Origin: Bremerella sp. JC817
GTDB lineage: Bacteria; Planctomycetota; Planctomycetia; Pirellulales; Pirellulaceae
Length of the DNA stretch: 64,000 bases
Direction: 5' to 3'
Assembly: GCF_040718835.1 (NCBI RefSeq)
Contig: NZ_JBFEFG010000253.1
Coordinates: forward strand, 62,001 to 126,000
The notes beneath the pieces are model-generated. The model did no database searches. It was not told where the DNA came from and saw only the letters and a program-made list of their open reading frames with translations. A program made the translations under genes and the position numbers. This document shows, one piece after another, positions 35,424 to 44,567 of the stretch. Position 1 is the stretch's first letter. The number at the start of each line of letters is the position of its first letter.

Positions 35424-36707
35424 TTATCGCGAAGTCGTATCGTTTTCAGGTTTCGTGGCCAGGCTTTCGATCGGCTGAGGAGCGGCCTGGGGCAGATCCT
35501 TCTTGCGTTCAAGCCAGCTATACAGAAACTCGGCTGGAGGCGTTGGCGTGGCAGGCCGATCCTGGACCTCGGCAATTCGCTTCTTGGCTTCGTCCGCCAT
35601 GTTCGATGATGGGAACTTCTCGATGATTTGTTGATAGTAATGACGTGCCCCAGCGTATTCGCGGCGGCGATCGTAGAACGTCGCTTTGAACCAGAGGCGT
35701 TCGGCCTGAGAGGCACGGATATCGAAGTCGAGTTTCTCGATAACCTGCATGTTCTCTTGAGTCTTATCAGGGAACTGACGCTTCAAGCGAGTCAGCAAGG
35801 TTTCGGCATCATTCAAAGGCTTCCCGTCATATTCGGCCCCTTGATAAACCTTCAGTTTCGTCACCACTCCCAAGTAGTGAGCATTGAACTGGTGCTCGCT
35901 GGTAGGGAAGTTTTCGCGAAGGTCGGAATAGAAGCGGTCGGCTGCCTCGAAGTTGCCTTCACGGAAATGAGCGTTCGCTGCGGCCAGCGTCGCGTCGTCG
36001 GCCAGGTCGCCACTTGGATCGTCCAGCCGAATCAGGTCGAACAGTTTGACCGCGTTACCGAAGCGATCGAACAGCGGCAGTTGCGAGTCGGTCAGGTTCG
36101 GCTGCAACGCCCACGTGCGTTCGGTCGTATGACGATCGAGCCAATAGCGGGCCAACTTGAAGCGGCGCGTTCCGATCACGTCGAGATGTTTGGTGTTGGG
36201 ATACTTCTTCACCAGGTTGTCGTACTGCTTGGTCGCGTCGGGATAGTTGTCGACGAAGAAGTAGCATTCACCGGCATACATCAACGCGTCTTCTTCCAAC
36301 GTCGAGTTCTGGTGATAGAGCCCAGCGCGAAGGAACAAGCCAGCGGCCTGGTTCAGCTTGGCGGCTCGTTGGGCACCCTCTTGTGCCATCCCTTGTTCGT
36401 AGATGCTCTCGGCCTGAGCGAACAGCTTCTTGGCCAAGGCTCGATTTTCAGAGGTGTTGCCGGTTGCTTCTAGCGTTTTGGCACCGACCCCCGTCGGATC
36501 CCACCATGCCGCTTCTTTGGCAGGCTCGGCTTCCGGCGATTGGCCTCGCTGAACTTCTTCTTCGTAGCTGACCTGGGCGACAGCACCATCCGACGGGTTA
36601 AAGACCGTGGACGGTGGTACCGGGTCTCGCTGGCCGAAGTTCATGCAACCTGGCGCGCAAAGAGCCGGCAGAATGCCAAGGGAGACGATCCATGTTGTTT
36701 TCATCAT
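35424..36707 (-). CDS. BamD-like TPR lipoprotein
   Basis: A 427-residue lipoprotein (MMKTTWIVSLGILPALCAPGC, Cys at 21) with TPR-like helical repeats: KLFAQAESIYEQGMAQEG, EDALMYAGECYFFVDNYPDATKQYDNLVKKYPNT, and later REYAGARHYYQQIIEKFPSSNMADEAKKRI. The last is a classic BamD-type repeat. BamD proteins help fold beta-barrel proteins into the outer membrane. At 427 residues it is longer than E. coli BamD (about 245), with extra N- and C-terminal disordered parts. It sits between recO and the LptE-like gene on the same strand. A general TPR lipoprotein role is the alternative. Confidence 0.75.
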   Translation of the reverse strand: MMKTTWIVSLGILPALCAPGCMNFGQRDPVPPSTVFNPSDGAVAQVSYEEEVQRGQSPEAEPAKEAAWWDPTGVGAKTLEATGNTSENRALAKKLFAQAESIYEQGMAQEGAQRAAKLNQAAGLFLRAGLYHQNSTLEEDALMYAGECYFFVDNYPDATKQYDNLVKKYPNTKHLDVIGTRRFKLARYWLDRHTTERTWALQPNLTDSQLPLFDRFGNAVKLFDLIRLDDPSGDLADDATLAAANAHFREGNFEAADRFYSDLRENFPTSEHQFNAHYLGVVTKLKVYQGAEYDGKPLNDAETLLTRLKRQFPDKTQENMQVIEKLDFDIRASQAERLWFKATFYDRRREYAGARHYYQQIIEKFPSSNMADEAKKRIAEVQDRPATPTPPAEFLYSWLERKKDLPQAAPQPIESLATKPENDTTSR

Positions 36708-36745
36708 CGAGGACTTCCTTGCCCTTCTCGTGGTCCATCCCGAAA

Positions 36746-37498
36746 TCAGATCGCCAGAATTCTTAGGTATTCTCGCAATCTGGGTGTCTTGCCCAGGGTA
36801 TGGCTAAGGTATCTGTTGACGAGTGCCCGGACCTCCATGGCCAGACGTGATGGAATCTCAGTCGATTGCCACCGCTCGTCCTCCGCGGCATACGTCGCTA
36901 ACAAGTGCAATGTTTCAATCGCCACGTCGATGACCTGACGATGTCCACTGCGGGCTCTTCGCGAAAGCACGCCACCAGCGAGCAGTCCAAAAGGAGTACG
37001 CCCCCGCTCGGCAATCGGTTCACCTGTTTCGACACAATGGGTCAACTCAGGCAACTGGCCAAGGTAGCGGAGCAGCATCATTTCAAACCGCAACACTAAG
37101 CGAGCAACCTCTTCCAACCGGTTCAACCGCGAAAGGATATCGTCGGCCAAATGAAACAGTTCCGGGTGCGGATCGGAGCGATCGGTCATCTCGGCTAACA
37201 ACTCGGCCACATAGTAACCGGCGTAAAGATGTTCGGTGCTCTTCTGCCCACCACGAAAACGTCGTTCGACTTTCGCTTCCGTAAGCAAGTCGAGGCTGTC
37301 GCTTTTTTTGTGGAGGAAGACTATTCGACTTACAGTCAGCAGGTCAAGGCCAGACTCGAAGGGGCTCTTGGGACGCTTGCATCCCTTCGCTAGTGCCGAG
37401 ATCTTGCCGAATTCCTCGGTAAATAGCGTGATGATGCCCGAGGTCTCGCTGAAGTCGACGGTTCGAATAACGATTGCTAGCGTCTTTTCCGCCGACAT
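36746..37498 (-). CDS. recO: DNA repair protein RecO
   Basis: A 250-residue RecO, which loads RecA together with RecR during recombinational repair. The N-terminal OB fold is recognisable (IVIRTVDFSETSGIITLFTEEFGKISALAKGCKRPKSPFESGL), followed by HLYAGYYVAELLAEMTDRSDPHPELFHL and a helical C-terminal part. The zinc-binding Cys of many RecO proteins are largely missing here; only the one in LTHCVETGEPIAERG remains, at the usual site. It lies 56 bases downstream of the hemolysin-type gene and 38 bases before the BamD-like gene in the minus-strand run. Confidence 0.9.
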   Translation of the reverse strand: MSAEKTLAIVIRTVDFSETSGIITLFTEEFGKISALAKGCKRPKSPFESGLDLLTVSRIVFLHKKSDSLDLLTEAKVERRFRGGQKSTEHLYAGYYVAELLAEMTDRSDPHPELFHLADDILSRLNRLEEVARLVLRFEMMLLRYLGQLPELTHCVETGEPIAERGRTPFGLLAGGVLSRRARSGHRQVIDVAIETLHLLATYAAEDERWQSTEIPSRLAMEVRALVNRYLSHTLGKTPRLREYLRILAI

Positions 37499-37554
37499 AA
37501 GATGTAGATTTTCTGAGAGATTCCGCGTTCAAGCTACCATGCCCGATCTAGTAG

Positions 37555-38844
37555 CTATGCTGGCTGGGGCTTGTTTTGCCGAGTTCGGATGAGTCGCAAC
37601 TGGTGAATCCGACGTCGATCCGAGGCAGTGACCAGGATCTCGACGTCGCCGACCTGCAGCTTCTCGCCTGGCTTGGGAATCCGTTTCATCTCGTGGATCA
37701 CCAGCCCGCCGATCGTATCGTAATCGTCATCTTCAGGGAGTTCCATGCCCAGGACTTCGTTGATGTCCTCGACGTGGGCCTTCGCGGTAACATCCGCTTC
37801 TTCGTTCGAGATCTGGACGATTCCGTTATCGGTTTCGTCGAGATCGTGTTCGTCGACAATCTCGCCGACGATTTCTTCCAGCACGTCTTCGATGGTGACC
37901 AGGCCGGTGACGGCATGGTATTCGTCAACCACCAAAGCCAGGTGGGTGCGTTTGCGAAGGAAGTACTTCAGCAATTCACTCACCGTCATGCTTTGCGGGA
38001 CATGGATGACCGGACGCGAAAGTTCCAGCAGTGACTTGCGGGTCGACTCAGGACGAGCTAACTCGGGAAGCAGGTCTTTCACGTATAAGAGGCCTGCGAA
38101 GTTGTCGCGGCTGCCATCCCAGATCGGGATTCGTGTGCGACCAGTCTTCGAGATAAACTCGACCGTTTCCCACCACTGCGTCGTCGCGGCCAGGGCGTCG
38201 ATCTCGCTGCGAGGGGTCATGATGCTGGCGGTTTCGGTATCGTCGAGGTCCATCACCCCTTCGATCATTTCGCGGGCATCTTCTTCGATATGACCTTCGC
38301 GGATTGCTTCGGTCACGATCGTGCGGATCTCTTCTTCGAAGTCTTCTTCTTCATCGGTCGGTTCGTCTTCGATCCCAGCGGCACGCTTCAACAGTCCGCC
38401 CAGCAGGTCGACGCCGAAGGTAACCGGGTAAAGAACCGTGCTGACCATCGACCAGACGGGCCAGGTGTAGTAGATGAAGGCGGGGCCAAAATGTTCGGCA
38501 ATGGCCCACGGCAGCCAGACCATCGACACCATCAAAACGGCCGTCACGCCGACGACGTCGCCGGTGAACGTGAGTGGATCGAGGAGCGACTCTTCCCGAA
38601 ACAGCCAGGCCTGGCTCGAAATCAGGAACAAGGCCAGCGAGAGCACTTGAAGGGCCTGGGCAGCCAGGGCGGCAAGTTCGTGGTGCTCGTGAATGGTACT
38701 GAAGAGTCGGGGGCGGTTTCGCTTTTCGCAAAACTCTTCCAGGTCGTGCCACAACATGTCAGGCAGAATCGTGGCGGCGATCGACGACAGGATCAGAATC
38801 AACAGACTGGATGTGGACAGCCAGACGAATAACGTGGGTCCCAT
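37555..38844 (-). CDS. CNNM/CBS-domain transporter of the HlyC/CorC family
   Basis: A 429-residue membrane protein: N-terminal hydrophobic DUF21/CNNM region (about 1-155), an acidic linker (EDEPTDEEEDFEEEI), two CBS domains (IMTPRSEIDALAATTQ to LLYVKDLLPEL, and VIHVPQSMTVSELLKYF to GLVTIEDVLEEIVGEIVDEHD) and a C-terminal CorC_HlyC domain (EVLGMELPEDDDYDTIGGLVIHEMKRIPKPGEKL). These proteins are proposed magnesium or cobalt exporters; the transport is not shown by the sequence. It starts 3 bases behind ybeY, in the usual phoH-pgpH-ybeY-hlyC order. Confidence 0.92.
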   Translation of the reverse strand: MGPTLFVWLSTSSLLILILSSIAATILPDMLWHDLEEFCEKRNRPRLFSTIHEHHELAALAAQALQVLSLALFLISSQAWLFREESLLDPLTFTGDVVGVTAVLMVSMVWLPWAIAEHFGPAFIYYTWPVWSMVSTVLYPVTFGVDLLGGLLKRAAGIEDEPTDEEEDFEEEIRTIVTEAIREGHIEEDAREMIEGVMDLDDTETASIMTPRSEIDALAATTQWWETVEFISKTGRTRIPIWDGSRDNFAGLLYVKDLLPELARPESTRKSLLELSRPVIHVPQSMTVSELLKYFLRKRTHLALVVDEYHAVTGLVTIEDVLEEIVGEIVDEHDLDETDNGIVQISNEEADVTAKAHVEDINEVLGMELPEDDDYDTIGGLVIHEMKRIPKPGEKLQVGDVEILVTASDRRRIHQLRLIRTRQNKPQPA

Positions 38845-38847
38845 CGC

Positions 38848-39330
38848 TTAAGTCGCTCCTTGATTCGGGGTACCGGTCGCTGGGGACTGGCCGTTGTATT
38901 GAATGCCAAGCTTGGCCAGATAGTGCTGCTCGAGCCGACGCATCTCGAGGCGATCGTCGTCTTCGTGATCGTCGTAGCCGGTCAGGTGCAAGCAGCCATG
39001 GACGACGTAAAGAGTCATTTCTTCTTCCACCGACCAGCCATGCTGCTGGGCCTCATCGGCAGCGTATTGAGCACTCAACATGATCTCGCCAGACAGAAAG
39101 CCATCTTCGTCGTCCATCGGAAACGTGATGACATCGGTCGGGTAATCGTGTTGGAGAAAGCGAACGTTGAAGTCGTGGATCTCCTGGTTGTCCACGATGG
39201 CGATACCGACTTCGCCCCGTGGGTATCCTTCCCCAGAGAAGACTTGAGAGACAGCCTGGACGAATAACGCCTCGGGAACGTTAAATTCCTCTTGGCGGTT
39301 AGATAAATTGACTTCGTAGTCGGAGGACAT
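38848..39330 (-). CDS. ybeY: rRNA maturation endoribonuclease YbeY
   Basis: A 160-residue YbeY, a zinc-dependent ribonuclease needed for 16S rRNA 3' end maturation and ribosome quality control. The active-site motif reads HGCLHLTGYDDH, with an extra residue before the last His compared with the usual HGxLHLxGYDH; this spacing occurs in some other bacteria, as I recall. Other family features are FNVRFLQHDYPTDVITFPMDD and GEIMLSAQYA. It lies between pgpH and the HlyC/CorC gene, with 10- and 3-base gaps. Confidence 0.94.
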   Translation of the reverse strand: MSSDYEVNLSNRQEEFNVPEALFVQAVSQVFSGEGYPRGEVGIAIVDNQEIHDFNVRFLQHDYPTDVITFPMDDEDGFLSGEIMLSAQYAADEAQQHGWSVEEEMTLYVVHGCLHLTGYDDHEDDDRLEMRRLEQHYLAKLGIQYNGQSPATGTPNQGAT

Positions 39331-39340
39331 CGGTCTCGCT

Positions 39341-41626
39341 TTAAGCAGGCTGCGAACTGGGGTACTTCACACGACCATGATAAACGGCGGTGAGGCTTTT
39401 GGTCACACTGGATTGAATTTGACGCAGTTCGCGTAGCGTCAGACCACATTCGTCGAACTGGCCATCGAGTAATCGTTTCATGGACAGTTCTTCGACGAGG
39501 GCACTGATGCGGGCCGAAGTTGGCTCGACCAGCGTCCGGCAGGCACTTTCCACCGCGTCGCAAATCATCAGCACCGCGGCTTCCTTGGTTTGTGGTTTCG
39601 GACCTGGATAGCGGTAGATGGTTTCGTCTACTTCCCGTTCGTCTGGGTTCGCTTCGACCTTGGCGCTGGCGACACGGTAGAAGTACTCGACCAGAGTCGT
39701 ACCGTGATGCTGTTCGATGAAGTCGATAAGCGCGCGCGGCAACCGGTGCTGCCGCGCCAAGTCGGCTCCATCTTTCACGTGAGCGATAATCACCAGCGTG
39801 CTAATCGCCGGGTTCAAGCCATCGTGACGATTGTCGGATGCATTCTGGTTTTCGACAAAGTATTCCGGCTTCATCATCTTGCCGATGTCGTGGAAATAAG
39901 CACCCACGCGAACTAGAAGGCCGTTGGCGCCAATCGATTCAGCGGCTGACTCCGCGATCGAAGCGACCGTGATCGAGTGGTTATAAGTACCTGGGGCTCG
40001 CTGAGCTAGTTTCTGTAGCAACGGATCAGCGGCATCGCCCAGTTCCAGCAAGCTGATGTCGGTGAGCACACCGTACGCCTTTTCGATAAACGGCAGCAGC
40101 CCTGTCATCACGAAGCCGGCACCGATGGCGAAGCCACCTTGCCAGGCCGCCGATTGCAGCAGCGACATCGTGACGGGCTGTCCAGAGACGATGCTGACAC
40201 CATACTTCGTGCAGAAGGCGACTACGCCAGCCCATAAGCCAACGAAGATCAGCTTGTTGCGGCTGCGGATGCGATTCATCGAAAGCGTCGCGGCGCTGCA
40301 GGTCGCAGTAATCGTAACAAACGCGATCAGTCCGCTGCCGGTTGTCAGCACGATGGCCAGACTCACGCACGCGGTCACCAGCAAGGCGAACTCCTGGCGA
40401 TAGACGATCGAGATCGTCATGGCCAACAGCATTGTCGGGATGATCTCGGCCTGCCAGCGATCGTCGAACCAATAACCAAGCGCGACTGTCGCACAAACCG
40501 GAACCAAGAACAGCAGGTATTCGTTCAGATCTCGCAGAATGGTCGGGCACTTAAAGACCAGGTAAATCGCACACAACGTTCCCAAGGCGTAATACATCCC
40601 CAGGATCGCCAGCGAATAGATCGTTTTCGAGAAGAAGCTTCGCTGCTGGCAATAGGCGTCGTGCTCGGCATGCAAAAGATCGATGTCGATGTCGTTGAGC
40701 GGTTTGCCAGCGATAACGACGGCGTCTTTCGTCGAATAGATATGCATGACCGGTTCGACTGCGGCGACTGCTTTCTCACGTTCTTTCGCAGTTGCAACGG
40801 GATCGATTTTCAGCGTGCCGGGCAGGTTCTTTTCGACCCAGAAGTCGACTGCGCGAACAAAGAACTTGATGTCTTCGTCTTTGACTAGTTCTTCCAGTTC
40901 CAACTGCAAGCTGCGGCGAATCTTTTCCAGGACCTGAGCCTTCAGAACATCGTTCTGCGAAATGATCTGCTGATTCGGATTCGGACCGGCCGAGACCACA
41001 ATGATGCTCGCGGCCTGACCTTGCTTCTGTTCCAACTGGTCTGGTGCCAGGATACCGCGGGAAGCGTAAGGCTTCATCGCCGCTTCGATCCGCTGCTGAA
41101 AGGCATTGAGCATGCCATCGCGACCAAGCAAAGCTTTCAACTGGGTGAACTGCGCTTCGCGTTCTTTCGGATCGAGCGGAGCGACGTTGTCGTCTGCGAT
41201 CGGGAAGAACTCGTTCCAGAGACGTTCGACTTCGGCGTCGAACTGCTTCGCGCTTTGCAGCCGGGCAATCGTGGTCTGCAGTTCGGTCCGCATGTTATCG
41301 AGTCGAGACGGGTCGTTGATGTAGACCGACATCGACTCATTTTCCGCATCGCGCTGCGCCTTGGCGGTCGCCAGTGGATCGGGAACGGAGAATTGAACCC
41401 GGGGATGGATCTCGGCTGGCGGAACGTAACCCAGGCGATAGTCCATCGCAGGATTCCATGCCCCGGTAACCAACCAGAGAGCAACCGCCGCAAAGAGGGC
41501 GCATGCCAGGTAAAGGAGTTTGTCTGGGTGCGAGAGTTCCGATACGAACCGCCGAAACGTTCCCGGAGGAAGTTCCAAAGAGGCGACGTGTTTGGCTCGT
41601 TTTCTCGACTTACCGGGTTGCGCCAT
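39341..41626 (-). CDS. PgpH-family 7TM HD-domain phosphohydrolase
   Basis: A 761-residue membrane protein with the layout of PgpH, a cyclic di-AMP phosphodiesterase: one N-terminal helix (about 35-52), a large extracytoplasmic 7TMR-HDED domain (about 55-345), seven helices (about 345-510) and a C-terminal HD domain. Catalytic motifs are PGTYNHSITVASIAE, VGAYFHDIGKM (HD pair), NPAISTLVIIAHVKDG and FIEQHHGTTLVEYFY. The extracytoplasmic region is intact. It starts 3 bases behind phoH. Whether the substrate here is c-di-AMP is inferred from the family. Confidence 0.92.
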   Translation of the reverse strand: MAQPGKSRKRAKHVASLELPPGTFRRFVSELSHPDKLLYLACALFAAVALWLVTGAWNPAMDYRLGYVPPAEIHPRVQFSVPDPLATAKAQRDAENESMSVYINDPSRLDNMRTELQTTIARLQSAKQFDAEVERLWNEFFPIADDNVAPLDPKEREAQFTQLKALLGRDGMLNAFQQRIEAAMKPYASRGILAPDQLEQKQGQAASIIVVSAGPNPNQQIISQNDVLKAQVLEKIRRSLQLELEELVKDEDIKFFVRAVDFWVEKNLPGTLKIDPVATAKEREKAVAAVEPVMHIYSTKDAVVIAGKPLNDIDIDLLHAEHDAYCQQRSFFSKTIYSLAILGMYYALGTLCAIYLVFKCPTILRDLNEYLLFLVPVCATVALGYWFDDRWQAEIIPTMLLAMTISIVYRQEFALLVTACVSLAIVLTTGSGLIAFVTITATCSAATLSMNRIRSRNKLIFVGLWAGVVAFCTKYGVSIVSGQPVTMSLLQSAAWQGGFAIGAGFVMTGLLPFIEKAYGVLTDISLLELGDAADPLLQKLAQRAPGTYNHSITVASIAESAAESIGANGLLVRVGAYFHDIGKMMKPEYFVENQNASDNRHDGLNPAISTLVIIAHVKDGADLARQHRLPRALIDFIEQHHGTTLVEYFYRVASAKVEANPDEREVDETIYRYPGPKPQTKEAAVLMICDAVESACRTLVEPTSARISALVEELSMKRLLDGQFDECGLTLRELRQIQSSVTKSLTAVYHGRVKYPSSQPA

Positions 41627-41629
41627 GAT

Positions 41630-42592
41630 TTAGCCGCCTTCGCTACCGAGTTCGTTTTCTGAACTCGTTTCGTAGGCATCCACAATCTTTTGCACCAGCG
41701 GATGACGCTGGATATCTGCGTTGCTTAACTCGACGCGGGCAATTCCATCAATGTTGCGAAGCCGATACAAGGCATCGGTCAAACCACTTCGTACTCGAGG
41801 CGGAAGGTCGTTCTGGGTGATGTCCCCACTGATGACCATTCGCGAGTCCTTACCCATCCGGGTCAGGAACATCTTCATTTGGGCCGATGTCGTATTCTGG
41901 GCTTCGTCCAGAATGATGAAGGCATTCTTCAGTGTCCGCCCGCGCATGAAGGCCAGGGGAACGACTTCGATAACATCGGTCGCCATATACTGCGTGATGA
42001 GATTCGGCTCCATCATTTCCGAAAGCGAGTCTAACATCGGTCGCAGGTAGGGGTTGATCTTCTCATACAACGTCCCGGGAAGGAAGCCAAGTTGTTCGCC
42101 AGCTTCCACGGCAGGACGGACAAGAACAATCTTGCCGATACGGTTTTCTAGTAACGCTTCGACCGCCAGGGCTACGGCCAGGTAAGTTTTGCCTGTACCG
42201 GCAGGTCCCAGGGCGAAGACCATGTTGTAATTGCGGATCGCCTCGACATAGGCGACCTGGCCGGGGGTCCGTGGTTTGACCCCGCCACCTTTCTGGAATG
42301 TGGCAATAGGTATCGTTCGACGAATGGTCGGTTCGCCGTTGACTTCGCCCAGGGCCTCGTCCAGGTCTTCTTTGTCGAGCGTTCCGTTGCGTTCCAAGCG
42401 GTGGCGCAGATCTTCCACGACACGAATCGCCTTGGCGACGGCGCGTTCTTCGCCTGAGATGCTCACGCGTTCGTCGCGATGGGTGATCGAGACGTTCAGC
42501 GAATCGCGGATACGTCGAAGATGTTGGTCGCGACTACCGAAAAGTTGGAGGACCGAGGCATGGTCCAAAAATTTGATCGTTGCTTCGTACAT
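41630..42592 (-). CDS. phoH: PhoH-family ATPase
   Basis: A 320-residue PhoH-like protein with a short KH-like N-terminal region (FGSRDQHLRRIRDSLNVSITHRDERVSI) and a P-loop ATPase domain: Walker A GPAGTGKTYLA, LVRPAVEAGEQLGFLPGTLYEKINPYLRP, AFMRGRTLKNAFIILDEAQNTT (Walker B) and TRMGKDSRMVISGDITQNDLP. It is cytoplasmic and is linked by position and literature to RNA metabolism alongside YbeY. It is the first gene of the nine-gene minus-strand run and lies 185 bases downstream of cdsA. Confidence 0.94.
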   Translation of the reverse strand: MYEATIKFLDHASVLQLFGSRDQHLRRIRDSLNVSITHRDERVSISGEERAVAKAIRVVEDLRHRLERNGTLDKEDLDEALGEVNGEPTIRRTIPIATFQKGGGVKPRTPGQVAYVEAIRNYNMVFALGPAGTGKTYLAVALAVEALLENRIGKIVLVRPAVEAGEQLGFLPGTLYEKINPYLRPMLDSLSEMMEPNLITQYMATDVIEVVPLAFMRGRTLKNAFIILDEAQNTTSAQMKMFLTRMGKDSRMVISGDITQNDLPPRVRSGLTDALYRLRNIDGIARVELSNADIQRHPLVQKIVDAYETSSENELGSEGG

Positions 42593-42777
42593 CGATTTAG
42601 GCAGGGCCTATCGCCTTATGCCGGAAAGGAAGAATTCCTACGTCAAAATATAGACAATGTTTCAGTCGTGGGAATGAGCGCTGTTGGCGCCTTGGTTGTA
42701 ACCCTAGTATCAGAATAGGGTTAGGCGTGTATGGCAATTCGTTGGCGAATGGGATAATTGTGCTTAATCGGCACAAC

Positions 42778-43695
42778 TTACCAGCCGGGACCGACAATAC
42801 CGAGTTCCCAGCACAGCAAGGCGACCGGTGCCCCCAGCAGCATCGAATCGAGAACATCGAGCACGCCGCCGAGGCCGACGAGCCATTTGCTGGAGTCTTT
42901 TGTCTCCATGTCGCGCTTGAACATCGACTCGGCCAGATCTCCGATCATGCCAGCTGGCGAGACCAACAAAGCAAAGAGAAGCCAACCTAGCGGCATCGAT
43001 GGGATCGGTGCCCCGGCGATCCACGGGCCAATCAGCTGAAAGACCAGGTAGCTTCCGAGACACGCCGTGGCCAATCCGCCGAGCGTACCTTCCAGTGTTT
43101 TTCCAGGACTTAGCCTGGGGACAAGTTTGGTGCGACCAAAGTTCGAACCAATAAAATAAGCGCCGATATCTGAAATCTTCACGACGACGATCATCGAGAG
43201 TAACGCGACCATGCCGTAGGCGTTCCCTTGTGGGGTGCCTTGCTCGACCAGACGTAGGCGAACGACAAAACTCAGCAGCCCTCCCACGTAGAAGATCGCG
43301 AAGATCGTGAGCCCGAGGTGAATCATCGAAGCGCCCGGTTTTTCGTACCGGCGCATTTCTCCTACGATCGCCAGGATGGCCCCGAAGGCCAGCGCGTATA
43401 GGACCCATTCCGATTGAACGGCTTGCGAGGGAATCTGCGAGCTAGGCCACCAGATCGGAAGGCTTGCCGTAAGCATGACCGTCAGCGTACCGAGGTGACA
43501 CGACCAGCCAATCGGTCGAAGCTGTTTCGCCCGGAGCAGGTCCAATACTTCTTCCGCGGCAAGAACCGCCAGCAGGATGACCAGCGGCAACAGCCACAAT
43601 CCGGGCCGGCCAAAGTTCTGGTTGAAGTCGAGCCAACAAAGTCCGCAAAGAGGCAGAATTATGGCAATCGATCCAATCAATCGCCACTTGAGCAC
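42778..43695 (-). CDS. cdsA: Phosphatidate cytidylyltransferase
   Basis: A 305-residue polytopic membrane enzyme that makes CDP-diacylglycerol from phosphatidate and CTP, the first committed step in phospholipid synthesis. About eight hydrophobic helices are visible. Signature elements are KISDIGAYFIGSNFGRTKL, SPGKTLEGTLGG and GDLAESMFKRDMETKDSSKWL. The C-terminal part of the family signature, normally PGHGGxxDRxDS, reads VGLGGVLDVLDS here, so His and Arg are replaced. It overlaps the 3' end of uppS by 19 bases, the common uppS-cdsA order. Confidence 0.92.
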   Translation of the reverse strand: MLKWRLIGSIAIILPLCGLCWLDFNQNFGRPGLWLLPLVILLAVLAAEEVLDLLRAKQLRPIGWSCHLGTLTVMLTASLPIWWPSSQIPSQAVQSEWVLYALAFGAILAIVGEMRRYEKPGASMIHLGLTIFAIFYVGGLLSFVVRLRLVEQGTPQGNAYGMVALLSMIVVVKISDIGAYFIGSNFGRTKLVPRLSPGKTLEGTLGGLATACLGSYLVFQLIGPWIAGAPIPSMPLGWLLFALLVSPAGMIGDLAESMFKRDMETKDSSKWLVGLGGVLDVLDSMLLGAPVALLCWELGIVGPGW

Positions 43696-44471
43696 GCGTC
43701 AACTCCTGAGGGGCCTTGGTTGGTAAGGCCACCAAAACGACGATCTCGCGAGGCGAAGTTTTCAATCGCATCTCGCAAGGTTTCTTCGCGAAACTCTGGC
43801 CAGCAAAGATCGGTAACCCACAGTTCGGAATAGCTGATCTGCCAGAGCAGGAAGTTGCTGATCCGCATCTCGCCGGCTGTGCGAATCATCAGATCGGGGT
43901 CAGGCATACCGCGGGTATAAAGATGCTGGGCGATCGTTTCTTCGGTGATCTCTTCGGTGGTGAGCCTTCCCTCTTTCACCCCTTCCGCGATGCAACGAAC
44001 CGCGTCGACCATCTCGGCCCGGCCGCCATAATTGATTGCCAGACAAAGCGTGGTGCCGGTGTTGTTGGCACTCATCTCGATGGTCTTGTCCATCTCGCGC
44101 TGGACTTGCTCGGGGATACCATCACGGCGACCGATGATCTGGACGCGGACGTTTTGCTTCATGATCGTCGAGCGTTCTTCGATCATGTATTGCTCGAGCA
44201 GATGCATCAGGAAGTCGAGCTCGTGCTGGGGTCGCTTCCAGTTCTCGCTGGACAAACAGTACAGCGTCAACTGACCGATCTTCAGGCGTGCACATTCCTC
44301 GACGGTGCAGCGGACCGAAGTCACGCCGCGCCGATGTCCTTCAATACGAGGCAATCCCTGGCGTTGAGCCCAACGACCGTTGCCATCCATGATAACCGCG
44401 ATGTGATTCGGAAAGCGGTCGCGAGGAAGGTCCTCGATCGGATGTCGCGCTGTCGTCGCCGTTTTAGACAC
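43677..44471 (-). CDS. uppS: Isoprenyl transferase (undecaprenyl diphosphate synthase)
   Basis: A 264-residue cis-prenyltransferase that builds the C55 lipid carrier for cell-wall and surface polysaccharide synthesis. Motifs are HIAVIMDGNGRWAQRQGLPRIEGHRRGV (catalytic Asp, conserved His), LTLYCLSSENWKRP, INYGGRAEMVDA, DPDLMIRTAGEMRISNFLLWQISYSELWV and WPEFREETLRDAI. The C-terminal tail after about 245 is extra and overlaps cdsA. It lies 96 bases downstream of purA. Confidence 0.96.
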   Translation of the reverse strand: MSKTATTARHPIEDLPRDRFPNHIAVIMDGNGRWAQRQGLPRIEGHRRGVTSVRCTVEECARLKIGQLTLYCLSSENWKRPQHELDFLMHLLEQYMIEERSTIMKQNVRVQIIGRRDGIPEQVQREMDKTIEMSANNTGTTLCLAINYGGRAEMVDAVRCIAEGVKEGRLTTEEITEETIAQHLYTRGMPDPDLMIRTAGEMRISNFLLWQISYSELWVTDLCWPEFREETLRDAIENFASRDRRFGGLTNQGPSGVDACSSGD

Positions 44472-44501
44472 GTCGCTTCGTGGGCCAATAAAAGGAACGA
44501 A

Positions 44502-44550
44502 AACCAGGGAACGTTAAATCTCGATACCTATTATGACAGTTCCCTGGGTT
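44502..44550 (-). terminator. Possible terminator between purA and uppS
   Basis: CCAGGGAAC (44504-44512) and GTTCCCTGG (44539-44547) form a 9-bp stem around a 26-base loop. On the minus strand the stem is followed by TTTTCG, a short T run. It sits between the purA stop and the uppS start and could separate the two units; the loop is long, so this is tentative. Confidence 0.5.
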
Positions 44551-44567
44551 CGATTTCAACGCGGGAT

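Noticed and set aside
41630..42592. PhoH as part of a toxin-antitoxin system
   Set aside because: No PIN domain is fused or adjacent, and it heads a standard phoH-pgpH-ybeY run.
42700..42722. Terminator between cdsA and phoH
   Set aside because: AACCCTA/TAGGGTT is only a 7-bp AT-containing stem without a T run; too weak to call.
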